The position numbers and the translations under genes were made by a program. A stretch of DNA of 64,000 nucleotides from the NCBI RefSeq assembly GCF_001593955.1, contig NZ_LTAZ01000013.1, positions 365,102 through 429,101 of the forward strand, read 5' to 3'. The notes under the pieces were generated by a model. That model was not told the origin of the DNA and searched no databases. It worked only from the letters and a program-made list of their open reading frames with translations. This DNA comes from Halalkalicoccus paucihalophilus. GTDB taxonomy: Archaea > Halobacteriota > Halobacteria > Halobacteriales > Halalkalicoccaceae. Shown piece after piece: positions 18,116-28,842 of this stretch (its first letter is position 1; every line of letters begins with the position of its first letter).

Positions 18116-20326
18116 TCAATGACTTATTCTGTTACCGAAATCAAGACGCCCGCCAACAGTAACGACCCACAGGCCTGCGAGACCGATTCCATACGCGAGC
18201 ATAATCGGGACCGCAACCAAAATCATCGTCAGCGTACCCGTAGGCGTAATAATACCAACGATTACGAGTACCGCGATCGTTACCTCACGCCAGCGATGTC
18301 TCATTGTGTTGTAGGAAGCAATCTTGCCGCGAAAGAGCATCCACATCGTGACCGGAACACAGGCGAGCAGACCGACGCCGACGGTCGTATAGATGATCAG
18401 CCACGAGAAGCTGCTGATCCGATAGGAGATGCGCATCCCGCCCTGGACTGCGTCGTAGACGAGAAGACCGATCAGGCCGGGAGCAATGTAGTAGTACCCG
18501 AGGAGGGTGCCGATCCCAAGCGCGAGCGCGATAGCGAGCGTCCACTCGTAGACCACGGATTGCTGGCCGTCGGTTAGCCCGCGGTCTTTCATTGCCGGCC
18601 ACGCGTAGTAGAGTACCATTGGGAGGACGGCAAGCGCACCCGCGAGCGTGCTTACCTTGATGATGAACATCAATGTTTCAACGGGATGGAGATCAATGAT
18701 CCGAATGTCATCAATGCTGACGACCGCACTTGGCATCCGCGAGACGAAGTCCTGTGTAATGATGCGGACTCCGCCCATGTAGAAAAACGTGAACACCCCC
18801 ATGAGGACGACACCGAAAACGAGGAAGATCCACAGCAGTCGCGAGCGGAGGCTGTCAACGATATACTTGATGTCGTAGATATATCCTCCAATGTCGTCCT
18901 CGTCCTTCTCTTCGGAGAAGGACGCAAACATGCCGGAGGCTGACCCAGTTAGAATACCACCGATATCTTCCGTATTGCTTTGGTCCGTATCAGCTGTCGC
19001 TGTCTCGACATCGTTACTGCGACTTGACTCATTGGCGTTGTCTCTATCAATCGCATCAAACCGATCAAGAACAGACTGGGCCGTTTCGTAGTCCTCGGAA
19101 TCTATCGCCTTACGGGCAATCGAGAGCACTGCCACTTCCGAGAGTGTCTCAAACGATGCATCGGGCGCAGCACGAATTCCGGCGGCATCAAGCGTCGTGA
19201 GATCAAGTGCCGTGGGGTCACCCATCCGACCCGTCTGTAACGGTATGTCTTCGACAGAGACGATCACCAGATAGATCGCCAGAATGAGAAAGGAGATGAG
19301 AAACAAGAGTACCGGAATACCAAATTCGGGGGCAACTTCTCGGAAGATTTCCGATGATCCGTGAACCGGGAGTGTTTCAGGCAGAACAATAGTACGGAAC
19401 GTGAGCAGCGTTTTCTCGATGTTCTCGCCAAGGCTGGTAGCAAGCACAGCGTACGCTCCAGCGGCAAGCAACAATGGGATTCCAAGCAGGCGACTGAGGT
19501 TCTTTCGGAACGTCTCTGCGACGTTCGGCTGACCGCCACGCTTGAGCGCAACGATGAATCGCGTGATCCCGAGACTAACGGCGTAGAGAACGGTCAGTGG
19601 CAGCGCCCACATTAACTGGGAGATTGGATCAGGCGGCGAAAATATCGCGCCGAAAACAAACATTCCAAGGACAGCGTGCCGCCACTTGTCCCGAAACGTC
19701 TCATAGGGAACGATCTCAGTATATGCGAGTACAATCATCACTAACGGGAGCTGTGCAGCAAGCCCAAAAGAGAGAGTAAGCAAGACAAGAAATTCCGCCC
19801 ACATAACGATCGACCAGGTCGGATCGATCCCAACATTGTAAGAGAATTCGGCGAGGAAGCCGAGGATAAGAGGAAAGAAGAAACCATAGGCGTATGCAAC
19901 CCCGCCGAGGAACAGCAAGATTGACACGAGACTTATTCCAACGAATTTCCAGTACGAGATCGAAGTACGCGGCCAGTACCCTTGTGCCCGAAGCTCGTGC
20001 CGGGAGAGATACACAAGCGGTGGGACCGCAATGAGAACCCCGCCGATGATTCCGATTTTCGCCTGGAGCAAAATCACCTCGAAGGGTGTCGTAACGATGA
20101 TCTCATGTTGGCCTGCAACTTGTGCGGACATCTTTGACTCAGTGATAGCCCGGAGCCAGTCCCAGACAAATGCTCGAAGCGCATAGAATATGCCGAGGAA
20201 CCCGATTGTGAAGACGATGAAAACCTTCTGGAGGTGAGTCTGAATCGTAGAAAGTATCGCGCCGACCGTCCGTCGACTAGTATCGAAACTTCGGGCAGTA
20301 CTTTCATCGAAGATCGGCCTCGCCAT
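18116..20326 (-). CDS. tatC: Tandem-fused TatC translocase subunit (TatCt type)
   Basis: 736 residues with two TatC domains. The first (about 20-290) has TTPFEVILLQAKIGIIGG and the polar cytosolic loop before GVAYAYGFFFPLILGFL. The second (about 480-736) starts DIKYIVDSLRSRLLWIFL and has HPVETLMFIIKVSTLAGAL. A central linker (about 370-475) is acidic and includes additional hydrophobic segments. This is the double TatC known only from haloarchaea, where it acts with a TatA partner to export folded proteins. Here it stands alone: no tatA or second tatC is nearby. The multicopper oxidase at 2905 is an obvious Tat client. Confidence 0.9.
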   Translation of the reverse strand: MARPIFDESTARSFDTSRRTVGAILSTIQTHLQKVFIVFTIGFLGIFYALRAFVWDWLRAITESKMSAQVAGQHEIIVTTPFEVILLQAKIGIIGGVLIAVPPLVYLSRHELRAQGYWPRTSISYWKFVGISLVSILLFLGGVAYAYGFFFPLILGFLAEFSYNVGIDPTWSIVMWAEFLVLLTLSFGLAAQLPLVMIVLAYTEIVPYETFRDKWRHAVLGMFVFGAIFSPPDPISQLMWALPLTVLYAVSLGITRFIVALKRGGQPNVAETFRKNLSRLLGIPLLLAAGAYAVLATSLGENIEKTLLTFRTIVLPETLPVHGSSEIFREVAPEFGIPVLLFLISFLILAIYLVIVSVEDIPLQTGRMGDPTALDLTTLDAAGIRAAPDASFETLSEVAVLSIARKAIDSEDYETAQSVLDRFDAIDRDNANESSRSNDVETATADTDQSNTEDIGGILTGSASGMFASFSEEKDEDDIGGYIYDIKYIVDSLRSRLLWIFLVFGVVLMGVFTFFYMGGVRIITQDFVSRMPSAVVSIDDIRIIDLHPVETLMFIIKVSTLAGALAVLPMVLYYAWPAMKDRGLTDGQQSVVYEWTLAIALALGIGTLLGYYYIAPGLIGLLVYDAVQGGMRISYRISSFSWLIIYTTVGVGLLACVPVTMWMLFRGKIASYNTMRHRWREVTIAVLVIVGIITPTGTLTMILVAVPIMLAYGIGLAGLWVVTVGGRLDFGNRISH

Positions 20327-20434
20327 TTACACTAGTAGTACATGAGCAGTCATCAACCTTCTCTACAGATAACAAGAAACTCGATTCCCTACATAGGGAT
20401 TAAGTTGAAACCATATTCGTAGATATCGCTGATG

Positions 20435-20470
20435 ACATCCTCCCCGGCGTTCACGCCGGGGTTTCCTCAC
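20435..20470. repeat. TnpB element end hairpin
   Basis: TGACATCCTCCCCGGCG with CGCCGGGGTTTCCTCACGC forms a CCCCGGCG/CGCCGGGG hairpin just past the stop of the TnpB relic at 20485. This is the expected right-end structure of IS200/IS605 elements, and its TGACATCCTCCCC edge recurs at 47385. Confidence 0.6.
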
Positions 20471-20484
20471 GCTAGGGGTCTCAC

Positions 20485-21540
<1,056 letters not shown>

Positions 21541-21883
21541 GCTGAATTAGGTAGACCGTCGGAAACGATGGACTCCTCACAGAGTAACTCCGGGCAACGA
21601 CAATCGACCGAACGCGTATCGTCTCAATCGAACTCTCATCTACATGTTCATCTGAAGCTCAAATCGAGATTTGAGACGAGTGAGGATGAAGCAGTGCCGA
21701 AATCCGTCTCGCAGGGAGTTCAGGCAGGCGATCTACCCTGACGCTGAAAACAGGTACCCCACCTGAATAGTACGATATGCCGATCTGCTTCTGATTAGAA
21801 ATCAAATCTGGACACTAGTTCTTGGATATAGAGTTGAATAGCTCAAACACCTCCAGATGCAATCTATCTCGCTCAATTGGGAG
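21541..21883. other. Gene-free interval
   Basis: Between the TnpB element and the DUF7344 gene. A short plus-strand frame (from 21568) is Ser/Gln-rich and not convincing. No repeat was recognised. Confidence 0.4.
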
Positions 21884-22522
21884 TTAGGCAGACCGAGCAG
21901 CGATCGAGTGAGCACAGACAATCGATCCAAATACGAACAGCACCAGCACGAACCACGCCACATCAGGCACAGCAACGAACGGAAAGGCAGTGAATTGGGC
22001 AAGTCCCAGAGCACTGATGGTTACAAACCCACCACTCAGATAGAGACGATCCCAAAACAACGTCCCCGCGTGTGAGTGGTGGAGATACTCCTGCACATAC
22101 TGATAGTCTGGCCCGAGTTCAATCATGCCTCTCGGTTGATTGTAGTCGATGATATTTGCGTCATCGAGTTTCGGGAGGTGCGTCTGATAGAGCGAGACGT
22201 ACGCGCGCTTTCGGTCTCTGTGGGTCACATAGGCGTCCTCATCCTCCAGCTCCCACTCTGCGAGCGCGTCTGCAAGATCACTCAGTCTCACGACTCCCGA
22301 GTGTGTCTCAAGATACTGCAACACATACCGACGTCGGCGATTGCGAAGGAGGTCGAACAGCAGGTCTTTTGACGGCTCTTGGTCGGACGGTGGTGAGGAG
22401 AATTGTTCTTGGAGTAGCTCGTAGCCAGGCAGATGGCTGATGCCCTCAGTCATCATATCCTCTGGGTCGGTCGATTCAGTCGATTCTCGGTCGCTCTCCG
22501 GTTCAGGTATCTCGTAGCTCAT
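21884..22522 (-). CDS. DUF7344 winged-helix protein with two membrane helices
   Basis: 212 residues. After an acidic, low-complexity N-terminus (to about 45) comes the DUF7344 domain: LLFDLLRNRRRRYVLQYL, a SDLADALAEWE turn, YVSLYQTHLPKLDDANIIDY and NQPRGMIELG. Two hydrophobic segments at about 160-185 and 188-208 anchor it in the membrane. These proteins are thought to be membrane-tethered DNA-binding regulators specific to haloarchaea, with unknown signals. Related copies are at 9907 (broken) and 31538 (soluble). Confidence 0.8.
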   Translation of the reverse strand: MSYEIPEPESDRESTESTDPEDMMTEGISHLPGYELLQEQFSSPPSDQEPSKDLLFDLLRNRRRRYVLQYLETHSGVVRLSDLADALAEWELEDEDAYVTHRDRKRAYVSLYQTHLPKLDDANIIDYNQPRGMIELGPDYQYVQEYLHHSHAGTLFWDRLYLSGGFVTISALGLAQFTAFPFVAVPDVAWFVLVLFVFGSIVCAHSIAARSA

Positions 22523-22747
22523 GGTGTATCGGCCTCAGGGGACTATTTTCCCTTACAACTCGTTGTCACATGCGACGTAGATAAAGATTGATTGTCATGT
22601 TCGCTTGTTGCATATCTAACCAGTGTTTCTCACTGAATGACACGCTAGGAGTGTTACTGTTCTTCTGGATGCAGGCATTATGAGATCGATGCGTTTTGAG
22701 CGACTTACTCCACTCTGCCCAGCCTGAGGCTTCCAGTTTCGGTACCA

Positions 22748-23074
22748 GTGTTAGACTTGATTGGGACCGGTTTCCAGCGCAACCTCCTGTACGTCGTTGC
22801 TGGTAAGAACGACCCTAACGGGCTCGCAGTCAAAGCCGAGCTCGAGGAGTACTACGAGACGGAGGTCGCTCACAGTCGCCTGTACCAGAACTTTGATCGT
22901 CTTATTGAGAAAGGACTGATGGAGAAGGGGAACATCGATCGGCGGGCGAACTACTACGTGCTGACTGATCGCGGGCGTCGGGAGATCGACGCGCGTCGTG
23001 AATGGGAAAATCAGTACGTCGCCGTCCCCGTTGTCGATCAGACGCCGAGTGGGGCTGTGACCGCAGACGAGTAG
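22748..23074 (+). CDS. PadR-like winged-helix regulator (paralogue)
   Basis: 108 residues from GTG 22748. The sequence is almost identical to the regulator at 7086, including KNDPNGLAVKAELEEYY, HSRLYQNFDRLIEKGLM and RRANYYVLTDRGRREI. The N-terminus differs (LDLIGTG instead of MYDLTG), so the start codon is less certain. No oxidase accompanies it. Its 3' end and downstream flank are shared with 9620-9849. Recent duplication plus truncation is the simplest account. Confidence 0.8.
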   Translation: MLDLIGTGFQRNLLYVVAGKNDPNGLAVKAELEEYYETEVAHSRLYQNFDRLIEKGLMEKGNIDRRANYYVLTDRGRREIDARREWENQYVAVPVVDQTPSGAVTADE

Positions 23075-23250
23075 GCTATTGATGAGGTGACCTGCGGGGT
23101 TGAGACGGGTCGTGACCCCGTCTCCTGATTCCAGCATTGTCTGTCAGGCATAATTACCATGCAGGTGTGATAATATATTCTGTACCTGCGCTACAGCAAT
23201 GGGGCTCGATTGCCCATGCGGTCATTTACTCGATGCGCATGCCTCTGACA
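23021..23250. repeat. 230-bp dispersed duplication, copy B
   Basis: Counterpart of 9620-9849. It includes the last ~50 bp of the PadR-like gene and about 180 bp of non-coding flank with GCAGGT-N17-ACCTGC. The full gene is present on the left, so B is probably the parental copy. Confidence 0.8.
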
Positions 23251-23567
23251 GGCTCGCTCTCTTCTGTAGACACGCGCTATTGTTATTTAGATGTTATATA
23301 ATACTAGTTAACAATAGTTATATGAATAAAATAGTTGAAGTGTACATACAGAACTCGTCCTCGTCAGCCGTGCGTCATCTTCACGTCAGACGTATGGCTA
23401 ACTTATATATGTCAATTAGTCAAAAGATACAAGTGGGTGACTGCTGTATTTTTCAGTGCCATCACCCATTGTCAGAGGCACTCCATGGGAAAGGGATGGT
23501 CCCTGCGTTTTTTCTCGTTGACAAGGTCTTAGTCAGTTAACCACTGGTCTGTCATGGGACAGTCAGG
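23251..23567. other. Gene-free AT-rich interval
   Basis: AT-rich with no credible reading frame. It lies downstream of the duplicated PadR flank and beyond the convergent end of the 23568 gene. Confidence 0.45.
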
Positions 23568-24011
23568 TTAGCACTCGTCTGTGTTTCGGAGTTCCTCTGG
23601 GAGTTGGTCAAGGCAGTGTTCAAGGAAACTCAGCGGTGCTTCGACTACGATATTTCGTGCTTCATAGTCGGTTTCATCCCCGAATGTACGCTGAAAGTGG
23701 GTTGTTCCAAGCTCTGGATGGTCATCGTCTTTGTGCCACCCGAAATCCACGACATCGTCAGCCCAATGGACCCGCTGAATGTCAGTACTCTCTCGAGGCC
23801 GCCAGAGAACCTCCAATTTCCCCATTGATCGCGACAGTGGCTCACCAAGAAACAGCTCAATATCGATATCGGTGACGACAGTTCGAGGCCGAAGCCGAGA
23901 CGGTTCGTATCTGACGTTGGTTGCTCCTGGCACGTTCTCGATTCGTTCTTTGAGTCGACGGAGACCCTCCCGTCGAGTGAAGCCGCGACCGCCGGCAAGG
24001 AAGATGACCAT
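23568..24011 (-). CDS. Histidine-motif small protein, second gene of two-gene module 1
   Basis: 147 residues, family not recognised. It has a beta-rich middle (KLEVLWRPRESTDIQRVHW) and the block FGWHKDDDHPELGTTHFQ, followed by a helix (LSFLEHCLDQLPEEL). The gene at 44893 carries the same block (AGWHQDEDHPNLGRTHFQ) and that at 41166 a diverged form (CRWDRHPNP.....LHFHQ). The clustered His/Asp/Trp residues could be a metal or catalytic site. It starts 7 bp after the winged-helix gene upstream, so they form an operon. A TumE/DUF6516-like toxin is one possibility to test; I cannot assign it. Confidence 0.65.
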   Translation of the reverse strand: MVIFLAGGRGFTRREGLRRLKERIENVPGATNVRYEPSRLRPRTVVTDIDIELFLGEPLSRSMGKLEVLWRPRESTDIQRVHWADDVVDFGWHKDDDHPELGTTHFQRTFGDETDYEARNIVVEAPLSFLEHCLDQLPEELRNTDEC

Positions 24012-24018
24012 TCAACAA

Positions 24019-24570
24019 CTACCCTTCTTGCGGGAGTGTTGCAGATGAGTCATCAAAGGAAGTGTCTGTTCCTAGTGTCGCCAGAGAACTCTTCAGACTG
24101 ATGGCGAGCTGAATCGCTTCTCGATATTCACGGTTATATTCCCACTCTTCGATACATTCGAGTCGCTCTCGGCGGTCCTCACTAGTTAAGTCATCACGAC
24201 CGATACTGTGGCGGAGATCTGCAAGCGACTCAACCTCGTAGTCGTCCTTCCAGGTGTCGATCTCGTCACTGATCGCGTTGAGTTCTCGCGTGAGCTCGCC
24301 GAGCGTATGTGCTTCAGCGAGCTCACGAACGTCACGCAGAAGCTGCGTGACGGGATCTGGTGCGTAGCACGTTCCCTCGGTTGTCTCAACTGCTTTGAGA
24401 TCACCTTGATCGAGCATCCGTGAGAGATACTTGGCAGCAGTATCGCGTGACACGTTTGCTTCGGTAGCGACCCACCCCGCATTCTGTGGGTTCGTCCGTG
24501 TCAACGCAACATGCCGGACACGCTCTGCTGCATCCATCTTATCCGGCCAACGGGGGGTTGTCTCACTCAT
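24019..24570 (-). CDS. Winged-helix protein, first gene of two-gene module 1
   Basis: 183 residues from ATG 24570 (MSETTPRWPDKM); an upstream ATG at 24588 adds six residues. The N-terminal HTH contains AGWVATEANVSRDTAAKYLSRML followed by a wing (LKAVETTEGTCYAP). The C-terminal half is helical and coiled-coil-like (DVRELAEAHTLGELTREL through SDEIDTWKDDYEVES). It is paralogous to the proteins at 44347 and, more distantly, 41616, each paired with a downstream histidine-motif gene. It probably binds DNA and may autoregulate the pair (inference). Confidence 0.7.
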   Translation of the reverse strand: MSETTPRWPDKMDAAERVRHVALTRTNPQNAGWVATEANVSRDTAAKYLSRMLDQGDLKAVETTEGTCYAPDPVTQLLRDVRELAEAHTLGELTRELNAISDEIDTWKDDYEVESLADLRHSIGRDDLTSEDRRERLECIEEWEYNREYREAIQLAISLKSSLATLGTDTSFDDSSATLPQEG

Positions 24571-25037
24571 TAGCGAGGCCTTGGGCACGAATAGACAAAT
24601 AGTTTCGTACCCATACTGAATATTTAGTTCGGTGTTGTAGTAGGTCCTAAAAACGGCAGTTGGGTACCTAGAGCCGCGATTGAACTGGCGTCATCAAAGG
24701 GCAGTGTCTCAACCGACGGATCTACTACGCAGCAACCCTCCGCTCAGAGGCTGCTACGGGGCAGGAACACCAAAACACGGCTGACCGACTCACAGTTTAC
24801 ACCAATGACGCACGGAAGGAGGATCCCCGACCTTGTGCAACAATGCCTTTATCATAAGGGGCTGTGTTGCACAAGGTGAGATGAAAAACGAGAAGCCGGT
24901 CATCGTTGGAGGTCGTCGACCGAGATCCCGCCGTGCAACCTCTCTGTATAAATTCTATGATCTAAATCGAAAAGGCCGTGTCGTACCATAGAACTCGACA
25001 AAGTATTTGACAATGTCACCGGTAGCATGTACTACTA
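24571..25037. other. Gene-free interval with hairpin repeat
   Basis: No credible gene. It contains the perfect hairpin at 24830-24877 and an AT-rich stretch before the 25038 start that should hold that gene's promoter. Confidence 0.5.
24830..24877. repeat. CCTTGTGCAAC hairpin, copy 2
   Basis: ACCTTGTGCAACA and TGTTGCACAAGGT are perfect 13-bp inverted arms around 22 bp. This is the most regular of the five copies. Confidence 0.8.
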
Positions 25038-26030
25038 ATGACTGTGTCTGAGACGGTGTCAACGCTACGTGGCTCCGTCCCATCAGTGCGTGAATGGGGC
25101 CGTACGTTCGTCATCGGACTCTGTATGGGTAGTGCCGATGCTGTTCCGGGCGTCTCCGGCGGTACCATTGCTCTCATTCTGGGTATCTATGGCCGCCTTA
25201 TCGCCATGATTTCGGCGATCACGCTTGGACGAATTCAGCAGTTGCTCAGTGCGCTAATTCCGTTTGATGATGGAATTGCTATCCGCAAAGCGCTCGGCAT
25301 TTGGGAAGACATTGACGGTTGGTTCGGTCTAGCGCTCGTGGCCGGTGTCGGAACCGCCATCATTGTCGTTACCCGTCTTGTACATATTGCCAATGAGAAT
25401 TCTCCGACACTTCTCTTTGGGTTCTTTTTTGGTCTTATCGCGGCCTCTGCTATCGTCCTGCTCCGTGAATTATCCATCACAACAGGGTTCCAAGCGGCCG
25501 CTGCTGCTCTCGGCTTTGTCGTCGCGTTCTTTCTCTCTGGCCCGGTAGAGTTTCTAGAAGGAGAGAGTCTTCTTATCGTCTTCTTTGCTGGTGCCGTTGC
25601 AGTCAGTGCAATGATTCTCCCTGGAATCTCCGGGTCGCTTCTGCTGGTTATCCTTGGCCAGTACACTCGAATGTCAACGACGCTTAGCCAGTTCGTGGAT
25701 GGAGTTGGTCAAGTCGTCATAGGCGAGCCATCTGGACAGTTAGCTGACTATGGGATAGTTGTCATAACGTTCCTGTTGGGTGGCTTGATCGGCCTGTTTA
25801 CTATCTCACGAATTATCCGCCGTTCGCTGGATTGGAACCGACAGGCGACCATGGCCTTTCTCATTGCTCTTGTCGTCGGTGCACTCCGAGCACCGGTGGA
25901 AGAGGTCCACACCGCGGTCGGCTTTTCAACGAATGTAGTCGTAGCGTTCGCTGGCGCGGCAGTCGTGGGCGCGATTGTCCTCCTTACCCTCGACTGGTAC
26001 GCCGTTGAGTTGGATCTGGACTCTATTTGA
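25038..26030 (+). CDS. DUF368 polyprenyl-phosphate translocase-type membrane protein
   Basis: 330 residues, mostly membrane helices. The two repeated signatures of DUF368 (PF04018) are present: GSADAVPGVSGGTIALILGI (about 32-51) and VSAMILPGISGSLLLVILG (about 194-212). Bacterial members (PopT) return undecaprenyl phosphate across the membrane. In an archaeon the ligand would be a dolichyl-type phosphate used for glycan assembly (inference). It is monocistronic. A DedA protein, from the other family with this proposed role, lies 8 kb away at 17052. Confidence 0.85.
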   Translation: MTVSETVSTLRGSVPSVREWGRTFVIGLCMGSADAVPGVSGGTIALILGIYGRLIAMISAITLGRIQQLLSALIPFDDGIAIRKALGIWEDIDGWFGLALVAGVGTAIIVVTRLVHIANENSPTLLFGFFFGLIAASAIVLLRELSITTGFQAAAAALGFVVAFFLSGPVEFLEGESLLIVFFAGAVAVSAMILPGISGSLLLVILGQYTRMSTTLSQFVDGVGQVVIGEPSGQLADYGIVVITFLLGGLIGLFTISRIIRRSLDWNRQATMAFLIALVVGALRAPVEEVHTAVGFSTNVVVAFAGAAVVGAIVLLTLDWYAVELDLDSI

Positions 26031-26050
26031 TCTATTCATAGAACTCTACT

Positions 26051-27265
26051 CTATTCCTCGAGCAGCTTGATCCTGCCGTGGACCCAGCCCGTGCCCTGTC
26101 GAGAAACCACCGCCTCCCCTGCGTCGAAATTCCGGAGATCGCCCTTCGCAAAGTGATACTCCTCTTTCTCCTCGCTCTCGCTGGGTGTACGACTGTCGCC
26201 TAAATTCCGCGTGTACTGTTCGAAGGACGTCCCGACGGCCTCGCGGAGAAAGTCAACACTCTTCTCATCAGCCGTCCGGAGGCCAATCACCGTAACCATG
26301 CCACTGAGCAGCGCGTGGGCGCGCTCCTTCCCGTACGTGTCCTCGAGCTGGGCGATCGACTGAAGCGAGAGAATCGCCTGGCAGTTGACGCTCCGGCCGA
26401 TGTTGATCAGCTCTCCGAGGCGCTTAATTGTCGCGTCCAGGTGCTCGATCTCGTCGAGCAGGTAGTACGCAGATCGGTCAGGATCGTCCATCCCGTGCAT
26501 GATCGCCTGGTCGATCAGATAGCGGAACACGGGGGCAATTGTCCCCGTCTGTCGAGTTGGATAGTCGAGTACCAAGACTCGCCCATCGGGATCCTGCATG
26601 TACTCGCGGATCGAGAACTCGCCCGATTCGGCAAAGTCCCCGACAAAGAGGTCCGTGATCTGCTGTTGAGCGGTCGCGAACACCAAGCCAGCCTGGCGTT
26701 CGGTATTGGGGTTGATCGCACTCGCAGCAGCCGCGAGGTCTTCATGGCCGTCCCGAGTGAGCTTCTCGTGCATTTTCTCCGGCGTTGTGCGTTGCCAGTA
26801 GCGCACGAGATCGGCATTATCCGGGTCCGTCACGTCGCGCCTGATGTATTTCAGCGTTGCTGCGAACAGTTGGCGAGCAGCGCCGGTCCAAAAATCACCT
26901 CCTTCGTCCGGGAACAGCCCACGGGCAAGTTCATCGGCGTCCTCTTCGGCTGCGATCTCCGCACCGCGGTCGGCTTTTCAATGAACGAAGATATTCTACG
27001 CGATTGCCTCCCCGTTCTCATCGGCTGGGCCCTCGGATGAGAGCCGGATCATGGGTGTTTCGCGATCGCTGAGGAAGTCTTGATAATCGGTTTTGTGATC
27101 GTAGACGACGACCGGCTCGTTCGGGTCGTTCTGGAGCTGATCGACGAAGTGTTTCAACGTCACACTCTTCCCCGCGCCCGACGCGCCGAGGGCGAGCAAC
27201 GAGCGCCGAGGGATCCGCACGCCTTTGATGAATGCCGTCTGCCGATTTCGTCTACTGTGGTGCAC
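26051..27265 (-). pseudogene. VirD4/TraG-like coupling ATPase, two in-frame stops
   Basis: The N-terminal part has a Walker A motif (LGASGAGKSVTLKHF) and VVVYDHKTDYQDFL. The frame then hits TAG (26996-26998, probably a former Trp codon before NIF) and TGA a few codons later, and continues open with FPDEGGDFWTGAARQLFAAT. The C-terminal part has the Walker B box YYLLDEIEHLD and QAILSLQSIAQLEDTYG. Such ATPases couple DNA or protein substrates to type IV secretion or conjugation. The protein also lacks its usual N-terminal domain. A second, smaller relic is at 8918. Confidence 0.8.
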
Positions 27266-27734
27266 AGTAGTAGTACTGTGGTCAGTATCCTATCAATATC
27301 CATTTATAAATTATCAGTTGTTATGGGAGCGAGAGGGGGATCCCCTTCGGGTAATTTGAGTAATCAGCAGTGACAGCCCGATTCGGAGCCGGAACCACTC
27401 ATCGACTCCGGCGGTGACTTGCGGTTCCAATCATGACAAGATGTGTTTGTATTCGATTCGTCTGTTGGTTGTGCGTCGAAAACCCCTCCGAGTCGGAGAG
27501 GGTCTCATGAACGGGTAGGGGTGGGTGTGCGTGCAGCCGGGAACCAGTCAGGCTGCACTAACTCTTAGAACTTTAACTATATTAATTAATAGGTTTTTAT
27601 CAGCAGATATAGGGTTGGCTAGCCTTGTGCAACGCTTACCTTCCGTGGCCACCGATGTTGGACAAGGATTGCTTATCGAATAGCGAATATCGAAGAACGA
27701 GAATCGCTTATTCTCGAATTTGATGAGTAAGTGG
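27266..27734. other. Gene-free interval
   Basis: It contains a hairpin (CCCTCCGAGTCGGAGAGGG near 27485) that could terminate transcription, and the CCTTGTGCAAC repeat at 27623. No gene seen. Confidence 0.45.
27623..27667. repeat. CCTTGTGCAAC hairpin, copy 3
   Basis: CCTTGTGCAACG and GATGTTGGACAAGG form imperfect arms around a 19-bp spacer. Same family as 10409, 24830, 38153 and 43190. Confidence 0.65.
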
Positions 27735-27895
27735 CTATTCACCAGCGGAGAGGGCGACGTACTGCTCTTCCCACTCTCGACGAGCCCCAAGCTCACGCTG
27801 GCCCCGGGCCGTCAGTGCATAGTAGTTTGACCGACGATCGACCTCACCTTTCTCAACCAGGGAGGATAACCCGCGTCTGAAGCGTGTTATCCTTC
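27735..27895 (-). pseudogene. PadR-like C-terminal relic
   Basis: The minus frame RGLSSLVEKGEVDRRSNYY, ALTARGQRELGARREWEEQY, VALSAGE-stop matches the second half of the PadR-like regulators at 7086 and 22748 but is clearly diverged. The N-terminal helices are gone or out of frame. The upstream gene now abuts the alkaline-phosphatase-like gene's 3' end. Confidence 0.65.
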
Positions 27896-27921
27896 ACATC
27901 AACACGATACTGACTTACTCG

Positions 27922-28842
27922 TCATACGTACCCAAGACTCTCCAATCGATCGGTGACCACCTCCTCATCAACGGTTTGCTCTGCCCTAGCAGGATCTCCT
28001 GCAGTAATCGTTTTCCGAGTTCCCGCCTCAGACACGAGCCAGGGCACCTTGATGAGGTGCTCAACATGGATCCCCTTTGGATGCCCCCACACTCGCATCG
28101 GTATCGGAAACACACGTTCGTTGATCAGGTTTCCGTGGTCGGACGTTACGACCGTTCGGCCTTCAAATTCCTCTAAGAGTGATTTGACATACGGGAGGAC
28201 GAAATCAAGGTTCTTCGCGTAGGCATCCCACACCACTTCGGGCGCGACAGCCAACTCGCCGCTCGTCAAGCGGAGCCAGAAACTGTCGCCCTTATCGGGT
28301 GCTTCGAGATGGCCCTTGTCGAATTCCGTGTCAGCACCAATAAATGGATAATGGGGCTGGAGATAATGAACGAGTAGTCGCTTGTCCGGATACCGTTCAG
28401 CGGCGTCCAGGGCGTACTGCGTCGTCGTCTCCGGGAGCACAGTCCCATAGTGCTCGTCCCAGCCGTCCTCCATCCAGACATGGATTACGTCATGAAACCG
28501 TGCTTTGAAGTCATCTCGATAGCGGTAGAGCTGTGGGTTCGCCGTCACATATACGGTATCTCGAAGATCTCGATTAGCAACGTTTCCTCGAAGGAATTCG
28601 GCGGTCCCTGATCCACGTGAGTAGCGGACTTCAGGCTCTCCTGGGAGTGTCGAGCGCTTTGTGAAGAGATCGTATCGACACGCATCAAGGATGATCAATG
28701 TATCCCACTCCTCGGCGAAAATATCCACCCCGTCAAGGTTGTAGTCTCGTTGATAGCCTCGACGGTAATAGAGGCGGTTACACTCGAGGCCAATCCGGGC
28801 TGGATTTGCGAGTGCTCGCCGGATTTCGAACAAGGAGTACAT
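27922..28842 (-). CDS. Alkaline-phosphatase-superfamily (sulfatase-like) protein
   Basis: 306 residues, cytosolic by appearance. The superfamily core is visible: TLIILDACRYDLF (first metal Asp), VHYLQPHYPFIGADTE, VVTSDHGNLINE (metal Asp/His pair) and GHPKGIHVEHLIKVPW (further His). Members hydrolyse or transfer phosphate or sulfate esters. In haloarchaea this subtype often sits in cell-surface polysaccharide or glycosylation loci, but no glycosyltransferase is nearby here. A paralogue with the same order of motifs is at 30447. Confidence 0.8.
   Translation of the reverse strand: MYSLFEIRRALANPARIGLECNRLYYRRGYQRDYNLDGVDIFAEEWDTLIILDACRYDLFTKRSTLPGEPEVRYSRGSGTAEFLRGNVANRDLRDTVYVTANPQLYRYRDDFKARFHDVIHVWMEDGWDEHYGTVLPETTTQYALDAAERYPDKRLLVHYLQPHYPFIGADTEFDKGHLEAPDKGDSFWLRLTSGELAVAPEVVWDAYAKNLDFVLPYVKSLLEEFEGRTVVTSDHGNLINERVFPIPMRVWGHPKGIHVEHLIKVPWLVSEAGTRKTITAGDPARAEQTVDEEVVTDRLESLGYV

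Noticed and set aside
23199..23540. A 113-codon frame in the duplicated PadR flank
   Set aside because: Its first part is the non-coding duplicated block and the rest is AT-rich; Cys/His-rich and unlike any protein.
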